From positions 1 through 12,291 of the forward strand of contig CAMNBY010000220.1 of assembly GCA_946533615.1 (NCBI GenBank): a stretch of 12,291 nt of DNA. Reading direction: 5' to 3'. Position 1 is the stretch's first letter; the number at the start of each line of letters is the position of its first letter. The notes below the pieces were generated by a model. It made no database searches. It was not told where the DNA came from and saw nothing but the letters and a program-made list of their open reading frames with translations. This DNA comes from an uncultured Clostridia bacterium. GTDB lineage: Bacteria; Bacillota; Clostridia; Oscillospirales; Ruminococcaceae. Shown here one piece after another: positions 1 to 6,320 of the stretch. A program made the translations under genes and the position numbers.

Positions 1-626
1 GTTGTGGTCGTCGTGGTCGTGAAGAGATCCGCCCAGGGGTTCTCGGGCGTTGTGGAGGTCGTCCGCTTGAAGACGGTCTCATAGATCGTCGTGGTGGTCT
101 CTGCGGGCTCGGTGAGCTCCTCCTCGGCCTCCTTGTCTGCCTCTTTGTCGGTGGTGGTCAGGGCGTTCTCGTCGTGTCCCTGAGCCGTGGACTTGGTAAC
201 TCTCGGCCCCTCCGAGGGGATCGCTGTGCCGTCCTCGGAGACAGCCACGGGGTTGTTCTTCGGGTTGTAGCCGTAAAGCCTTGTCAGCGTTGCGGAAAGC
301 GAGCTTATCTCTTCGGGATAGGCGATCGTTCCGTAATAGCGGCGGCTTATCTCGGCTGTGAATTTGCCGTTGAAGAGCCGCTTCAGCGAGAACCTGTTGC
401 CCTCGTCGCCATAGCGCTTGCTGCTTGTCATGGCAATAAAGAACGAAGCGCAGCCGATGAGCAGCACCGACAGCACGATGACATTTATGAAATTGAATTT
501 TCCCTCAAGGCTGCGGCGGCTCAGCTCTTTTATAGCCGCTTCGCTCTCGGGGCACTCCTCGGGCATCTGAGGGGATTCCTCGTCCGGGGAGAGGTCAAAG
601 TCGCTTTGCTTGAATTCGGTTCCCAT
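1..626 (-). CDS. DHHW/AlgX-like membrane-anchored protein, N-terminal part (runs off left edge)
   Basis: A continuous reading frame enters from the window edge; 208 codons are visible and the C-terminus is missing. The ATG at 626-624 has AAAGGAG 6 bp upstream. The protein has an acidic cytoplasmic N-terminus (about 1-43), one hydrophobic segment (about 44-66), then a region (about 70-120) whose pattern NRFSLKRLFNGKFT followed by a Tyr-rich stretch and LxRLYG resembles the opening of DHHW/AlgX-like proteins of Clostridia, which normally reads 'ENR..a.fP..s...lf.G.ft..f..yy.d..p.R'. From about residue 150 it becomes a Thr/Glu/Pro-rich linker with runs of Thr, so the catalytic SGNH-like domain would lie beyond the edge. 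It starts 37 bp after the MBOAT stop on the same strand, so the two are probably co-transcribed; MBOAT and DHHW/AlgX partners commonly cooperate in O-acylating surface polysaccharide. Family assignment is by pattern and neighbour only; a generic secreted Thr-rich protein is the alternative. Confidence 0.7.
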   Translation of the reverse strand, partial: MGTEFKQSDFDLSPDEESPQMPEECPESEAAIKELSRRSLEGKFNFINVIVLSVLLIGCASFFIAMTSSKRYGDEGNRFSLKRLFNGKFTAEISRRYYGTIAYPEEISSLSATLTRLYGYNPKNNPVAVSEDGTAIPSEGPRVTKSTAQGHDENALTTTDKEADKEAEEELTEPAETTTTIYETVFKRTTSTTPENPWADLFTTTTTT

Positions 627-663
627 GGTTTGCTCCTTTATCGGTAAATGAAAGTCGGGTCGT

Positions 664-2046
664 TCAGCCTACTGCCCTTGCGGCGGCGGTCACAACGCAG
701 AGGAAAAGTATAAACGCCGAGGCCGCTGTCCTACAGATGCGGCAGGCGGAATAGCTGCCTGCGGAGTGTCCCTTTGCTTTTTCCCAAAGCAGCAGGAAGC
801 CCTTCTTTGCGGGCGTGCAGACATTTATGAATGCTATCAGTATCAGCAGGAAGTTGGAGATAAGCGCGTTTTTCAGCGACACGCTCAGCATATAGTCCGT
901 GCCTCTGCCGACGGTGTTCCCGAGCCAGCGCTTGTAATCCGAGAATTTGTCGAAGTACAGTCCGCCCGTGATGACCAGCGTTACGGCTGCCACATAAACG
1001 GCTGTGATGAGCCTCGGCAGCTTTTCGAGCAGCTTCCCGAGGAAGAGCCTCTCCGCGGCCAGCACCAGCCCGAAGCACAGGCCGACTGCAAGAAACGGTT
1101 TGCTGATGTGATACCAGAGCGCCATCGTCAGGGCGCCGATCAGTGTAAGCACTGCTGCCGGGGCACTTTTACCGCCCTTGTTGAACAGCCCGAGGAAGTC
1201 CTCGAAGAGCTTTATAAGCGTAGTGTTGGCGCTCTTTGCAAAGCCCGTGACGCCTTCCTTTACTGTGAGCTCGCGGTAGTTGTCGGGGTAGTCGAAGCCC
1301 GAGAAGAGCCCCAGCGCCTTCGCCATATCCGCAAGGCCCGTGAAGCCGTACCAGCAGCCCGCAAGGAAGGAAAGCATACCGATGACCGCCCCCGAGGGCG
1401 TGGGCTCGGTCGGGTCGAGGCCGATGTCCGCGATGCGGTTGAAGGTCGGCGCCAGTATCACAGCCTTACCAAGCCCGATGATGAACAGGTCAAGGCCGTC
1501 GTTGATGCTTTTTCCGGTGACGCTGCGCCTGCGGATAGCAGGCTCCATGTCGCCGTAGCGGACAACGGGTCCCGCCGGCAGCGAGTGGAATGAGACCATG
1601 TAGGTCATCAGGCAGAAGATGTTCCTCTCGGCCTTGCAGCGCTCCGTGAACACATCAAGGCAGTAGGAGAAGCCCTTTGCGGTGTAGTAGCCTGCTCCCA
1701 CGGGGATAAGCGCCTCTGCCAGGTGCAGCCTTCCGCCCGAGGCGAAGATGTAGTTGTGGCCGAAGTACAGGAAGGCAAGGATGTTGATGAGCAGGTCGAG
1801 CATCAGCAGCACAGCCGCCGAAGAGCGGTTGCGGGGCTTGGTCTTCTCGATGCCGCGTGCAAGAAAATATTCGCTGAGCACCGTGACAAAGATCACGCAG
1901 GCGCGGACAGGCTTCGCCCAGCACACAAAGATGACTGAGGTGAGTATCAGTATCAGATTTTTGTACTCGGTGCTGCGGTCAAAAAATGATACCAGCACAC
2001 TGACGGGCATCAGCCCGAGAAAGAATAACAGGTCGGAATAAACCAC
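664..2046 (-). CDS. MBOAT (AlgI/DltB-like) membrane protein with altered catalytic positions
   Basis: A multi-pass membrane protein of 460 residues. I choose GTG at 2046 because it gives MVYSDLLF, the usual MBOAT opening, with AAGGGG 8 bp upstream; a TTG at 2052 lies only 2 bp from that site. Family signatures: the N-terminal YKNLILIL motif, a PVGAGYYT-like segment near 115, SFHSLPAGPVVRY (152-164; family pattern 'sFFPqLiaGPivRy'), and GFTGLADMAKALGLFSGFDYP (about 234-254; family 'dFSGYsDmAiGla..fGF.fp'). MBOAT enzymes move acyl groups across or onto glycans at the membrane. Oddly, the usual WRRWHxxL motif reads AKSANTTL here (Asn274 at the His position), and LWHG reads LWYH (Tyr312 at the His position, His313 one residue later). 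It may be a pseudo-acyltransferase or a divergent subfamily. The next gene downstream, after 37 bp, is the DHHW-like partner. Confidence 0.85.
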   Translation of the reverse strand: MVYSDLLFFLGLMPVSVLVSFFDRSTEYKNLILILTSVIFVCWAKPVRACVIFVTVLSEYFLARGIEKTKPRNRSSAAVLLMLDLLINILAFLYFGHNYIFASGGRLHLAEALIPVGAGYYTAKGFSYCLDVFTERCKAERNIFCLMTYMVSFHSLPAGPVVRYGDMEPAIRRRSVTGKSINDGLDLFIIGLGKAVILAPTFNRIADIGLDPTEPTPSGAVIGMLSFLAGCWYGFTGLADMAKALGLFSGFDYPDNYRELTVKEGVTGFAKSANTTLIKLFEDFLGLFNKGGKSAPAAVLTLIGALTMALWYHISKPFLAVGLCFGLVLAAERLFLGKLLEKLPRLITAVYVAAVTLVITGGLYFDKFSDYKRWLGNTVGRGTDYMLSVSLKNALISNFLLILIAFINVCTPAKKGFLLLWEKAKGHSAGSYSACRICRTAASAFILFLCVVTAAARAVG

Positions 2047-2159
2047 GGTCAAAACCCCTTGCGGAATGTTAAATTTAATAACGAATTAAAAATCATAGTG
2101 ATATTTTCTTATGATGTCTATTCTAATTTTATCACAATTCACAAAATTAGGCAAGTAAA

Positions 2160-2188
2160 ATTATAAAGAAAAGAAAACTTTTCATCAA
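2160..2188 (-). promoter_or_regulatory. Predicted sigma-A promoter of the MBOAT operon
   Basis: Read on the minus strand, TTGATG (2188-2183), a 17-bp spacer and TATAAT (2165-2160). The predicted start near 2153 leaves a leader of roughly 105 nt before the GTG at 2046. The surrounding spacer 2047-2289 is AT-rich and holds this promoter and the divergent one for the dehydrogenase gene; I see no gene in it. Confidence 0.6.
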
Positions 2189-2203
2189 ATGGTCACAAAA
2201 GGC

Positions 2204-2232
2204 TTTTCATTTTACAATATTTGTGATATAAT
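2204..2232 (+). promoter_or_regulatory. Predicted extended -10 promoter of the SDR gene
   Basis: TTTTCA (2204-2209), a 17-bp spacer and TATAAT (2227-2232), with an extended TG at 2224-2225. The predicted start is near 2239, giving a leader of about 50 nt before the ATG at 2290. It is arranged back to back with the MBOAT promoter; the two -35 boxes are only 15 bp apart, so a regulator binding here could affect both. Confidence 0.7.
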
Positions 2233-2250
2233 GTATAGGACTTATAGTAT

Positions 2251-2265
2251 GCTTTGCTGCAAAGC
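2251..2265 (+). repeat. 7-1-7 perfect inverted repeat in the SDR leader
   Basis: GCTTTGC-T-GCAAAGC, a perfect palindrome with a 1-nt centre. In RNA it can form a 6-bp hairpin with a 3-nt loop. It lies just upstream of the purine-rich ribosome binding stretch (2276-2289) and just downstream of the predicted transcription start, so it could be an operator or a leader hairpin affecting translation or mRNA stability. Confidence 0.5.
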
Positions 2266-2289
2266 TGGCGGCAGGGCAGGGGGAAGGGG

Positions 2290-3228
2290 ATGAAAAGCTT
2301 GGCTTCAGTATTTTTAACGGGTGCAAGCGGATTTATAGGTATAAAGTGTACCGAGGCGCTGCTTGCAAAGAAACACAGAGTCTATGCCGTTGATTCTACT
2401 ACCAATGAGCTTGTGAACACCGATGCTAACTATACCTTCGTTCAGTGCGACATTACCGATAAGGATACCATTTCGCGGATAATCGCCAGCAACAAGATCG
2501 ACACAGTTGTGCACCTTGCGTGCTCGGTGGATAACGATCTGGATTCCTATATCACCGATGCCGAGATGAAGAAGAGCAAGATCTGTGACAAATTTATCTA
2601 CGAGGCGGCCGTCAAGGCGGATGTCAAAAATTTTATACTTTTGAGCACCACTCAGGTATACGGCCAGCAGAAGGGCCGCGAACCGATCCGCGAGACGACC
2701 TCGGAGAAGGGCAGCTCAAACTATGTTGATATGAAGCTGCTGAGCGAAAAGATGCTCAACAAGGCTGTCAAGAAATCAGACATGGTGCCTGTTATCGCCC
2801 GCGTTGCCCCTATCTATACCTCTGAGTATACCCAGAACCTTCGCGACAAGGTCTATGACTCAAAGGACGATGTGGGCTATATCTACAACGACGGGCTGTA
2901 CGGGTTCTCTTTCTGCTGCCTGTATAACCTGCTGGATTTCATCAAGGGCATAATCGCTATCCCCTCGGGAAGATACGAGGGCATATATAATGTCTCGGAC
3001 ACAGAGATCATCACCGCAAAGGATATTCTGGACTATGAGCGCGAGCATCGCCGCATCGGTGCAGTTATCCAGCGCAGCCCGGGAGTCGGCATAAGCTTCA
3101 ACAAGGCAAAGGCCAAGACCGACTACCGCTATTTCGACCCCAGCACGACCTTCAACAACTGGAGGATCGACAACACCAAGTCCAAGCGCATCGCGCCGAT
3201 GAGGTGGACTCTGGCAAACACCAAGTAA
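2290..3228 (+). CDS. NAD-dependent epimerase/dehydratase family protein (extended SDR)
   Basis: Encodes 312 residues from the ATG at 2290, which follows a strong purine-rich AGGGGGAAGGGG stretch; an in-frame TTG at 2254 would add 12 residues but has no ribosome binding site. The Rossmann nucleotide-binding motif TGASGFIG is at 10-17, and an Asp at 35 at the end of the second strand suggests NAD preference. VVHLAC (73-78) and LLSTTQVYG (117-125) are typical extended-SDR strands, and Tyr145-x3-Lys149 (YVDMK) is the catalytic pair. Family members epimerise, dehydrate or reduce nucleotide sugars or related alcohols; the substrate cannot be read from the sequence. The C-terminal third is less conserved and Lys/Arg-rich near its end. 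It is a single-gene unit with its own promoter and terminator, and no sugar-nucleotide partner genes are adjacent. Confidence 0.88.
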   Translation: MKSLASVFLTGASGFIGIKCTEALLAKKHRVYAVDSTTNELVNTDANYTFVQCDITDKDTISRIIASNKIDTVVHLACSVDNDLDSYITDAEMKKSKICDKFIYEAAVKADVKNFILLSTTQVYGQQKGREPIRETTSEKGSSNYVDMKLLSEKMLNKAVKKSDMVPVIARVAPIYTSEYTQNLRDKVYDSKDDVGYIYNDGLYGFSFCCLYNLLDFIKGIIAIPSGRYEGIYNVSDTEIITAKDILDYEREHRRIGAVIQRSPGVGISFNKAKAKTDYRYFDPSTTFNNWRIDNTKSKRIAPMRWTLANTK

Positions 3229-3235
3229 ACAAAAG

Positions 3236-3267
3236 CGCCGCCCTGTCATACAGAGCGGCGTTTTTTT
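3236..3267. terminator. Bidirectional intrinsic terminator between the SDR and TetR genes
   Basis: Stem CGCCGC (3236-3241) / GCGGCG (3255-3260) continues, after one mismatch, with CTGT/ACAG around a CAT loop, followed by seven T on the plus strand (3261-3267). On the minus strand it is followed by CTTTTG from the A-run at 3231-3234. It ends the SDR gene on the plus strand and the TetR gene, whose stop codon lies in the T-tract (3268-3266), on the minus strand. Confidence 0.88.
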
Positions 3268-3871
3268 ATTGCACCGTGAATTGTTTTATCAGGGACAGTA
3301 TCGCCGAGTAGAGCTGCGGCTTGAGCTCCGCCAAAGTGCAGGGCTGCTCGTAAAGTATCGCCGAGTAGCAGGTCGAGGACACGAGCTCGACTATCATGAA
3401 CAGCAGCATCTCGGGGTCCGAGATCTTACCCTCGTGCTCCTCGAGCAGCTTGTAGTAGGCGTCGCGGAAGTTCAGCTCGGGCTCAAGGTTGGTCGTAGCC
3501 AGCGCATCGGTGAAAACTCCCCAGCTCAGGTTCTTTGAGATGAACCCCAGCAGCGAGCGGTTCTCGTCAAGCTGGTCGATTATGTTGTTCACTATGAAGA
3601 TGAACTTCTCGTCAAAGCTCATGCTGCCCTCGTGTGCCAGCAGGTCGTGTACAGCCTTCATCAGCACCTGCTCGCTCTTCTTGGCGATCAGCCTGTTGCG
3701 GATATCGTACTTGTCCTTGAAATATAAATAGAACGTCCCCTTGCCGACACCTGCCTTCTGGGAGATGTCGGTGATCGAGGTCTTGCTGAAGCCCTTGGTC
3801 GTAAAAAACTCGAATGCCGTGTTCAGCAGCGAGCTCTCCTTGTTCTTCTTTTTCATGTCAAGCTTTGTCAT
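3266..3871 (-). CDS. TetR/AcrR family transcriptional regulator
   Basis: Encodes 201 residues from the ATG at 3871, which has GGTGA (3881-3877) 5 bp upstream; a GTG at 3880 would overlap that site and lacks its own. The N-terminal TetR helix-turn-helix spans about 13-58: LLNTAFEFFTTKGF leads into TSITDISQKAGVGKGTFYLYF, the classic TetR recognition region, followed by KDKYDIRNRL. Residues about 60-201 form an all-helical ligand-binding and dimer domain with no assignable ligand. It is divergent from the MMPL operon, and the shared spacer has four identical-type palindromes, so it almost certainly represses that operon and is released by a small hydrophobic ligand, possibly the transporter's substrate (inference). 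Its own promoter is a perfect consensus that none of the palindromes covers. Confidence 0.93.
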   Translation of the reverse strand: MTKLDMKKKNKESSLLNTAFEFFTTKGFSKTSITDISQKAGVGKGTFYLYFKDKYDIRNRLIAKKSEQVLMKAVHDLLAHEGSMSFDEKFIFIVNNIIDQLDENRSLLGFISKNLSWGVFTDALATTNLEPELNFRDAYYKLLEEHEGKISDPEMLLFMIVELVSSTCYSAILYEQPCTLAELKPQLYSAILSLIKQFTVQ

Positions 3872-3945
3872 TTTTATCACCGTTTTCGGGAAGTCCGAAT
3901 TATTTCGCGCAGGGCAGCAGCCCCGCTGTCACTTCGCTTTTTTAC

Positions 3946-3974
3946 ATTATATATTGTGTTAAAAATTATGTCAA
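3946..3974 (-). promoter_or_regulatory. Perfect consensus promoter of the TetR gene
   Basis: On the minus strand TTGACA (3974-3969), a 17-bp spacer and TATAAT (3951-3946): both boxes match consensus exactly with optimal spacing. The predicted start is near 3939, leaving a leader of about 68 nt. The nearest TetR-type palindrome (3985-3997) ends upstream of the -35 box without overlapping it. Confidence 0.88.
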
Positions 3975-3984
3975 TACCCAAAAA

Positions 3985-3997
3985 TGACCAATAGTCA
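3985..3997. promoter_or_regulatory. Predicted TetR operator O1
   Basis: TGACC-AAT-AGTCA, an imperfect palindrome that extends outwards with matching A-run and T-run flanks (CAAAAA on the left, TTTTTG on the right). It is 10 bp upstream of the TetR -35 box. It is one of four copies of the same motif between 3985 and 4127. Confidence 0.75.
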
Positions 3998-4037
3998 GTT
4001 TTTGAACGGGAGCGGTTTGTGCATTCCTACAAAATTC

Positions 4038-4050
4038 TGACCGCTGGTCA
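4038..4050. promoter_or_regulatory. Predicted TetR operator O2
   Basis: TGACC-GCT-GGTCA, perfect 5-bp arms, followed by AATTTTTT. It lies about 20 bp upstream of the MMPL -35 box, centred 53 bp from O1 and 33 bp from O3. Confidence 0.82.
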
Positions 4051-4069
4051 ATTTTTTGCTTCAAAAAGG

Positions 4070-4098
4070 TTGACTAACGGTCAGTTTTGTAATATAAT
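4070..4098 (+). promoter_or_regulatory. Strong promoter of the MMPL-heptad operon
   Basis: TTGACT (4070-4075), a 17-bp spacer and TATAAT (4093-4098): eleven of twelve consensus bases. The -35 box is inside operator O3, so repressor binding would block RNA polymerase directly. The predicted start is near 4105, downstream of the GAGGT at 4099-4103, which therefore cannot serve as a ribosome binding site. Confidence 0.88.
4071..4083. promoter_or_regulatory. Predicted TetR operator O3 (overlaps the MMPL -35 box)
   Basis: TGACT-AAC-GGTCA followed by GTTTT. It overlaps TTGACT, the -35 box of the operon promoter, by five bases. It is the copy best placed for direct repression. Confidence 0.83.
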
Positions 4099-4114
4099 GA
4101 GGTATACGAAAAAA

Positions 4115-4127
4115 TGACCGACGGTCA
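4115..4127. promoter_or_regulatory. Predicted TetR operator O4 (in the MMPL leader)
   Basis: TGACC-GAC-GGTCA, perfect 5-bp arms, roughly 10-23 nt downstream of the predicted transcription start. It sits in the untranslated leader if the MMPL gene starts at 4165 or 4168, which supports those starts over the ATG at 4114 that overlaps the palindrome. Confidence 0.8.
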
Positions 4128-4164
4128 GAATTTGCGAAAAGCCGTCGGGTGCATAGATCAGGAG

Positions 4165-6318
4165 ATGATGAAATTGCTGAAATTCGGACGCGCCGTGGTA
4201 AAGAGCAGGTTCGTGATACTTGCCCTCAGCCTGATACTGCTGGTGCCTGCCGCGATAGGCTACATCAAGACAAGAACAAATTACGATATCCTTTCCTATC
4301 TGCCGGAGGACATCAAGACCATGGAGGGACAGGACATACTGCTCGACGAGTTCGGGCAGGGCGGCTTCTCGATGGTGATGATCGACGGCATGAGCGACAA
4401 GGACGTAGCCGCAACAAAAGCAAAGATAGAAGAAGTTGACGGCGTCGGCAGCGTTATCTGGTACGATTCGCTGACCGACATCTCGCTGCCGAAGGAGATA
4501 CTTCCCGAGAAGGTCTACAACTTCTTCAATTCCTCGGACGGCGACTCCACGATGCTTGTGGTGTTCTTTGAGGACACCACAGCCGCCGACAAGACCCTCT
4601 CCGCGATCGACGAGATCAGAAAGATCTCCGAGGAGCAGTGCTTCGTCAGCGGAATGAGCGCCGTCAACGATGACATGAAGATAATCGCCGAGAGCGAGAC
4701 CGTGATGTATGTTGTTATCGCGGTGCTGCTGGTGTCGCTGGTGCTGGCGCTGGCAATGGACTCCTTCCTCGTGCCGCTGTTCTTTATGCTCAGCGTCGGC
4801 ATGGCGGTGGTCTACAATCTCGGCACGAACTTTGTTGCAGGGGAGATCTCCTTCCTGACGAAAGCCCTCGCGGCGGTGCTCCAGCTCGGAGTCACGATGG
4901 ACTACTCGATCTTCCTCTACCACAGCTATCTTGAGAACAAGAAAAAATATCCGGACGACAAGAACGAAGCTATGGCTCACGCAGTCGGCGACACGCTGGT
5001 GTCTGTTGTGGGAAGCTCGATAACAACGGTAGCAGGCTTCCTTGCAATGTGCTTCATGAGCTTTACGCTCGGCCTTGACATCGGTATCGTTATGGCAAAG
5101 GGCGTTGTGTTCGGCGTTATCTGCTGTGTAACGGTCCTGCCCTCGATGGTGCTCATTTTCGACGGCGCGATCACAAAGACCACCCACAGAGAGCTGCTGC
5201 CCTCTATGGATAAGCCTGCGGCCTTCATCGTAAAGCACGCAGGGCTCTTTATAACGCTGTTCTTCGTGCTGCTGTCGCCTGCTGTCTACGGCAATTTCAA
5301 CAACAAGCTCTACTACAAGCTTGACGCCACGATGCCGGATTACCTCCCCAGCATAACAGCCAACAAAAAGCTGAGCGAGGAGTACGGCATGAACTCCACC
5401 CACATTATGATGATCCGCGCTGAAACTCCTTCCAAGGAGGTAAGGAAGATGTGCAGCGAGATCGAGCAGGTGGAGGGCGTAAGGTTCGTCCTCGGCATCG
5501 ACTCTATCGTCGGCGCGGGCATACCCGAGGAAATGCTCCCCAAGGACATCGTCAGCAAGCTGCAAAGTGACAACTGGCAGCTGGTGATGATCGGTTCCGA
5601 CTACGAGGTAGCCTCCGATGCGGTCAACGCCCAGTGCGAGGATATAAACGAGATCATAGAAAAATATGACGATGAGGGTATGCTGATCGGCGAGGCCCCC
5701 GCAACAAAGGATCTTATCGACATCACCAACCGCGACTTCAAGGTCGTGAACTTCCTCTCGATAGCAGCTATCTTCCTGATAGTCACCGTCGTCCTGAGAT
5801 CCATTTCTCTGCCGATAATACTTGTGTCGGTCATCGAGTTCGCGATTTTCATCAACATGGGTATCCCGACCTACACAGGCAATAAGGTGGCATTCATCGC
5901 CTCTATCGTTATAGGCACTATCCAGCTGGGCGCAACGGTCGATTACGCTATCCTGATGACAACCAGATACAAGACAGAGCGTGCCGCAGGCAAGGAAAAG
6001 CACGAGGCCGTCACCATCGCCCTTTCCACCTCGATCAAGTCGGTCATAGTTTCGGCGATGGGCTTCTTCGCGGCGACCTTCGGCGTCGGCGTTTATTCAG
6101 AGATCGGTCTGATCTCCGAGCTCTGCATACTCCTTGCAAGAGGCGCTGTGATCTCGATGGCGGTCGTTTTGACCGTGCTGCCCTCGCTGCTGGTGGCGCT
6201 TGATAAGATCGTCTGCGCAACGACAATGGGCATCAAGTCCCGCAAGGGCTTCAATATAGCTGCCAGATATGACAGCGCAAAAACAAACAACAAAACGAAT
6301 GAAACTGTGGAGGCATGA
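4165..6318 (+). CDS. MMPL/RND-superfamily transporter
   Basis: Encodes 717 residues. The start is one of two adjacent ATGs (4165 or 4168) just after AGGAG (4160-4164), giving MMKLLKFGR, typical of this family; an in-frame ATG at 4114 lies inside operator O4 and its only candidate ribosome site falls outside the predicted transcript. The architecture is a duplicated MMPL fold: TM1 about 16-33, an extracytoplasmic domain about 34-180, TM2-6 about 181-350, TM7 about 375-393, a second extracytoplasmic domain to about 555, and TM8-12 to about 690. Each half carries the Asp-Tyr pair used for proton relay: GVTMDYSIF (Asp246-Tyr247) and GATVDYAIL (Asp593-Tyr594). Relatives export lipids, glycolipids or hydrophobic peptides with the proton gradient. 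It ends in a basic, Asn-rich tail. The heptad-protein gene follows immediately, and the divergent TetR gene probably controls both. The substrate is unknown. Confidence 0.93.
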   Translation: MMKLLKFGRAVVKSRFVILALSLILLVPAAIGYIKTRTNYDILSYLPEDIKTMEGQDILLDEFGQGGFSMVMIDGMSDKDVAATKAKIEEVDGVGSVIWYDSLTDISLPKEILPEKVYNFFNSSDGDSTMLVVFFEDTTAADKTLSAIDEIRKISEEQCFVSGMSAVNDDMKIIAESETVMYVVIAVLLVSLVLALAMDSFLVPLFFMLSVGMAVVYNLGTNFVAGEISFLTKALAAVLQLGVTMDYSIFLYHSYLENKKKYPDDKNEAMAHAVGDTLVSVVGSSITTVAGFLAMCFMSFTLGLDIGIVMAKGVVFGVICCVTVLPSMVLIFDGAITKTTHRELLPSMDKPAAFIVKHAGLFITLFFVLLSPAVYGNFNNKLYYKLDATMPDYLPSITANKKLSEEYGMNSTHIMMIRAETPSKEVRKMCSEIEQVEGVRFVLGIDSIVGAGIPEEMLPKDIVSKLQSDNWQLVMIGSDYEVASDAVNAQCEDINEIIEKYDDEGMLIGEAPATKDLIDITNRDFKVVNFLSIAAIFLIVTVVLRSISLPIILVSVIEFAIFINMGIPTYTGNKVAFIASIVIGTIQLGATVDYAILMTTRYKTERAAGKEKHEAVTIALSTSIKSVIVSAMGFFAATFGVGVYSEIGLISELCILLARGAVISMAVVLTVLPSLLVALDKIVCATTMGIKSRKGFNIAARYDSAKTNNKTNETVEA

Positions 6319-6320
6319 AT

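Noticed and set aside
766..1593. A 275-codon plus-strand frame opposite the MBOAT gene
   Set aside because: Rich in Arg, Glu and Gln with no motif, no ribosome site and no promoter; the minus strand encodes a clear membrane protein.
2191..2196. GGTCAC half-site near the SDR/MBOAT promoters, resembling the TetR operator
   Set aside because: There is only one arm and no matching TGACC partner at the right spacing.
2254..2289. TTG start 12 codons before the SDR ATG
   Set aside because: It lies in a palindromic leader segment, has no ribosome site, and the extra residues are unlike SDR N-termini.
4081..6003. A 640-codon open frame on the minus strand opposite the MMPL gene
   Set aside because: Its product is dominated by His, Arg, Asp and Val with no domain sense, as expected for an antisense frame of a GC-rich gene; the plus strand encodes a full MMPL protein with conserved motifs.
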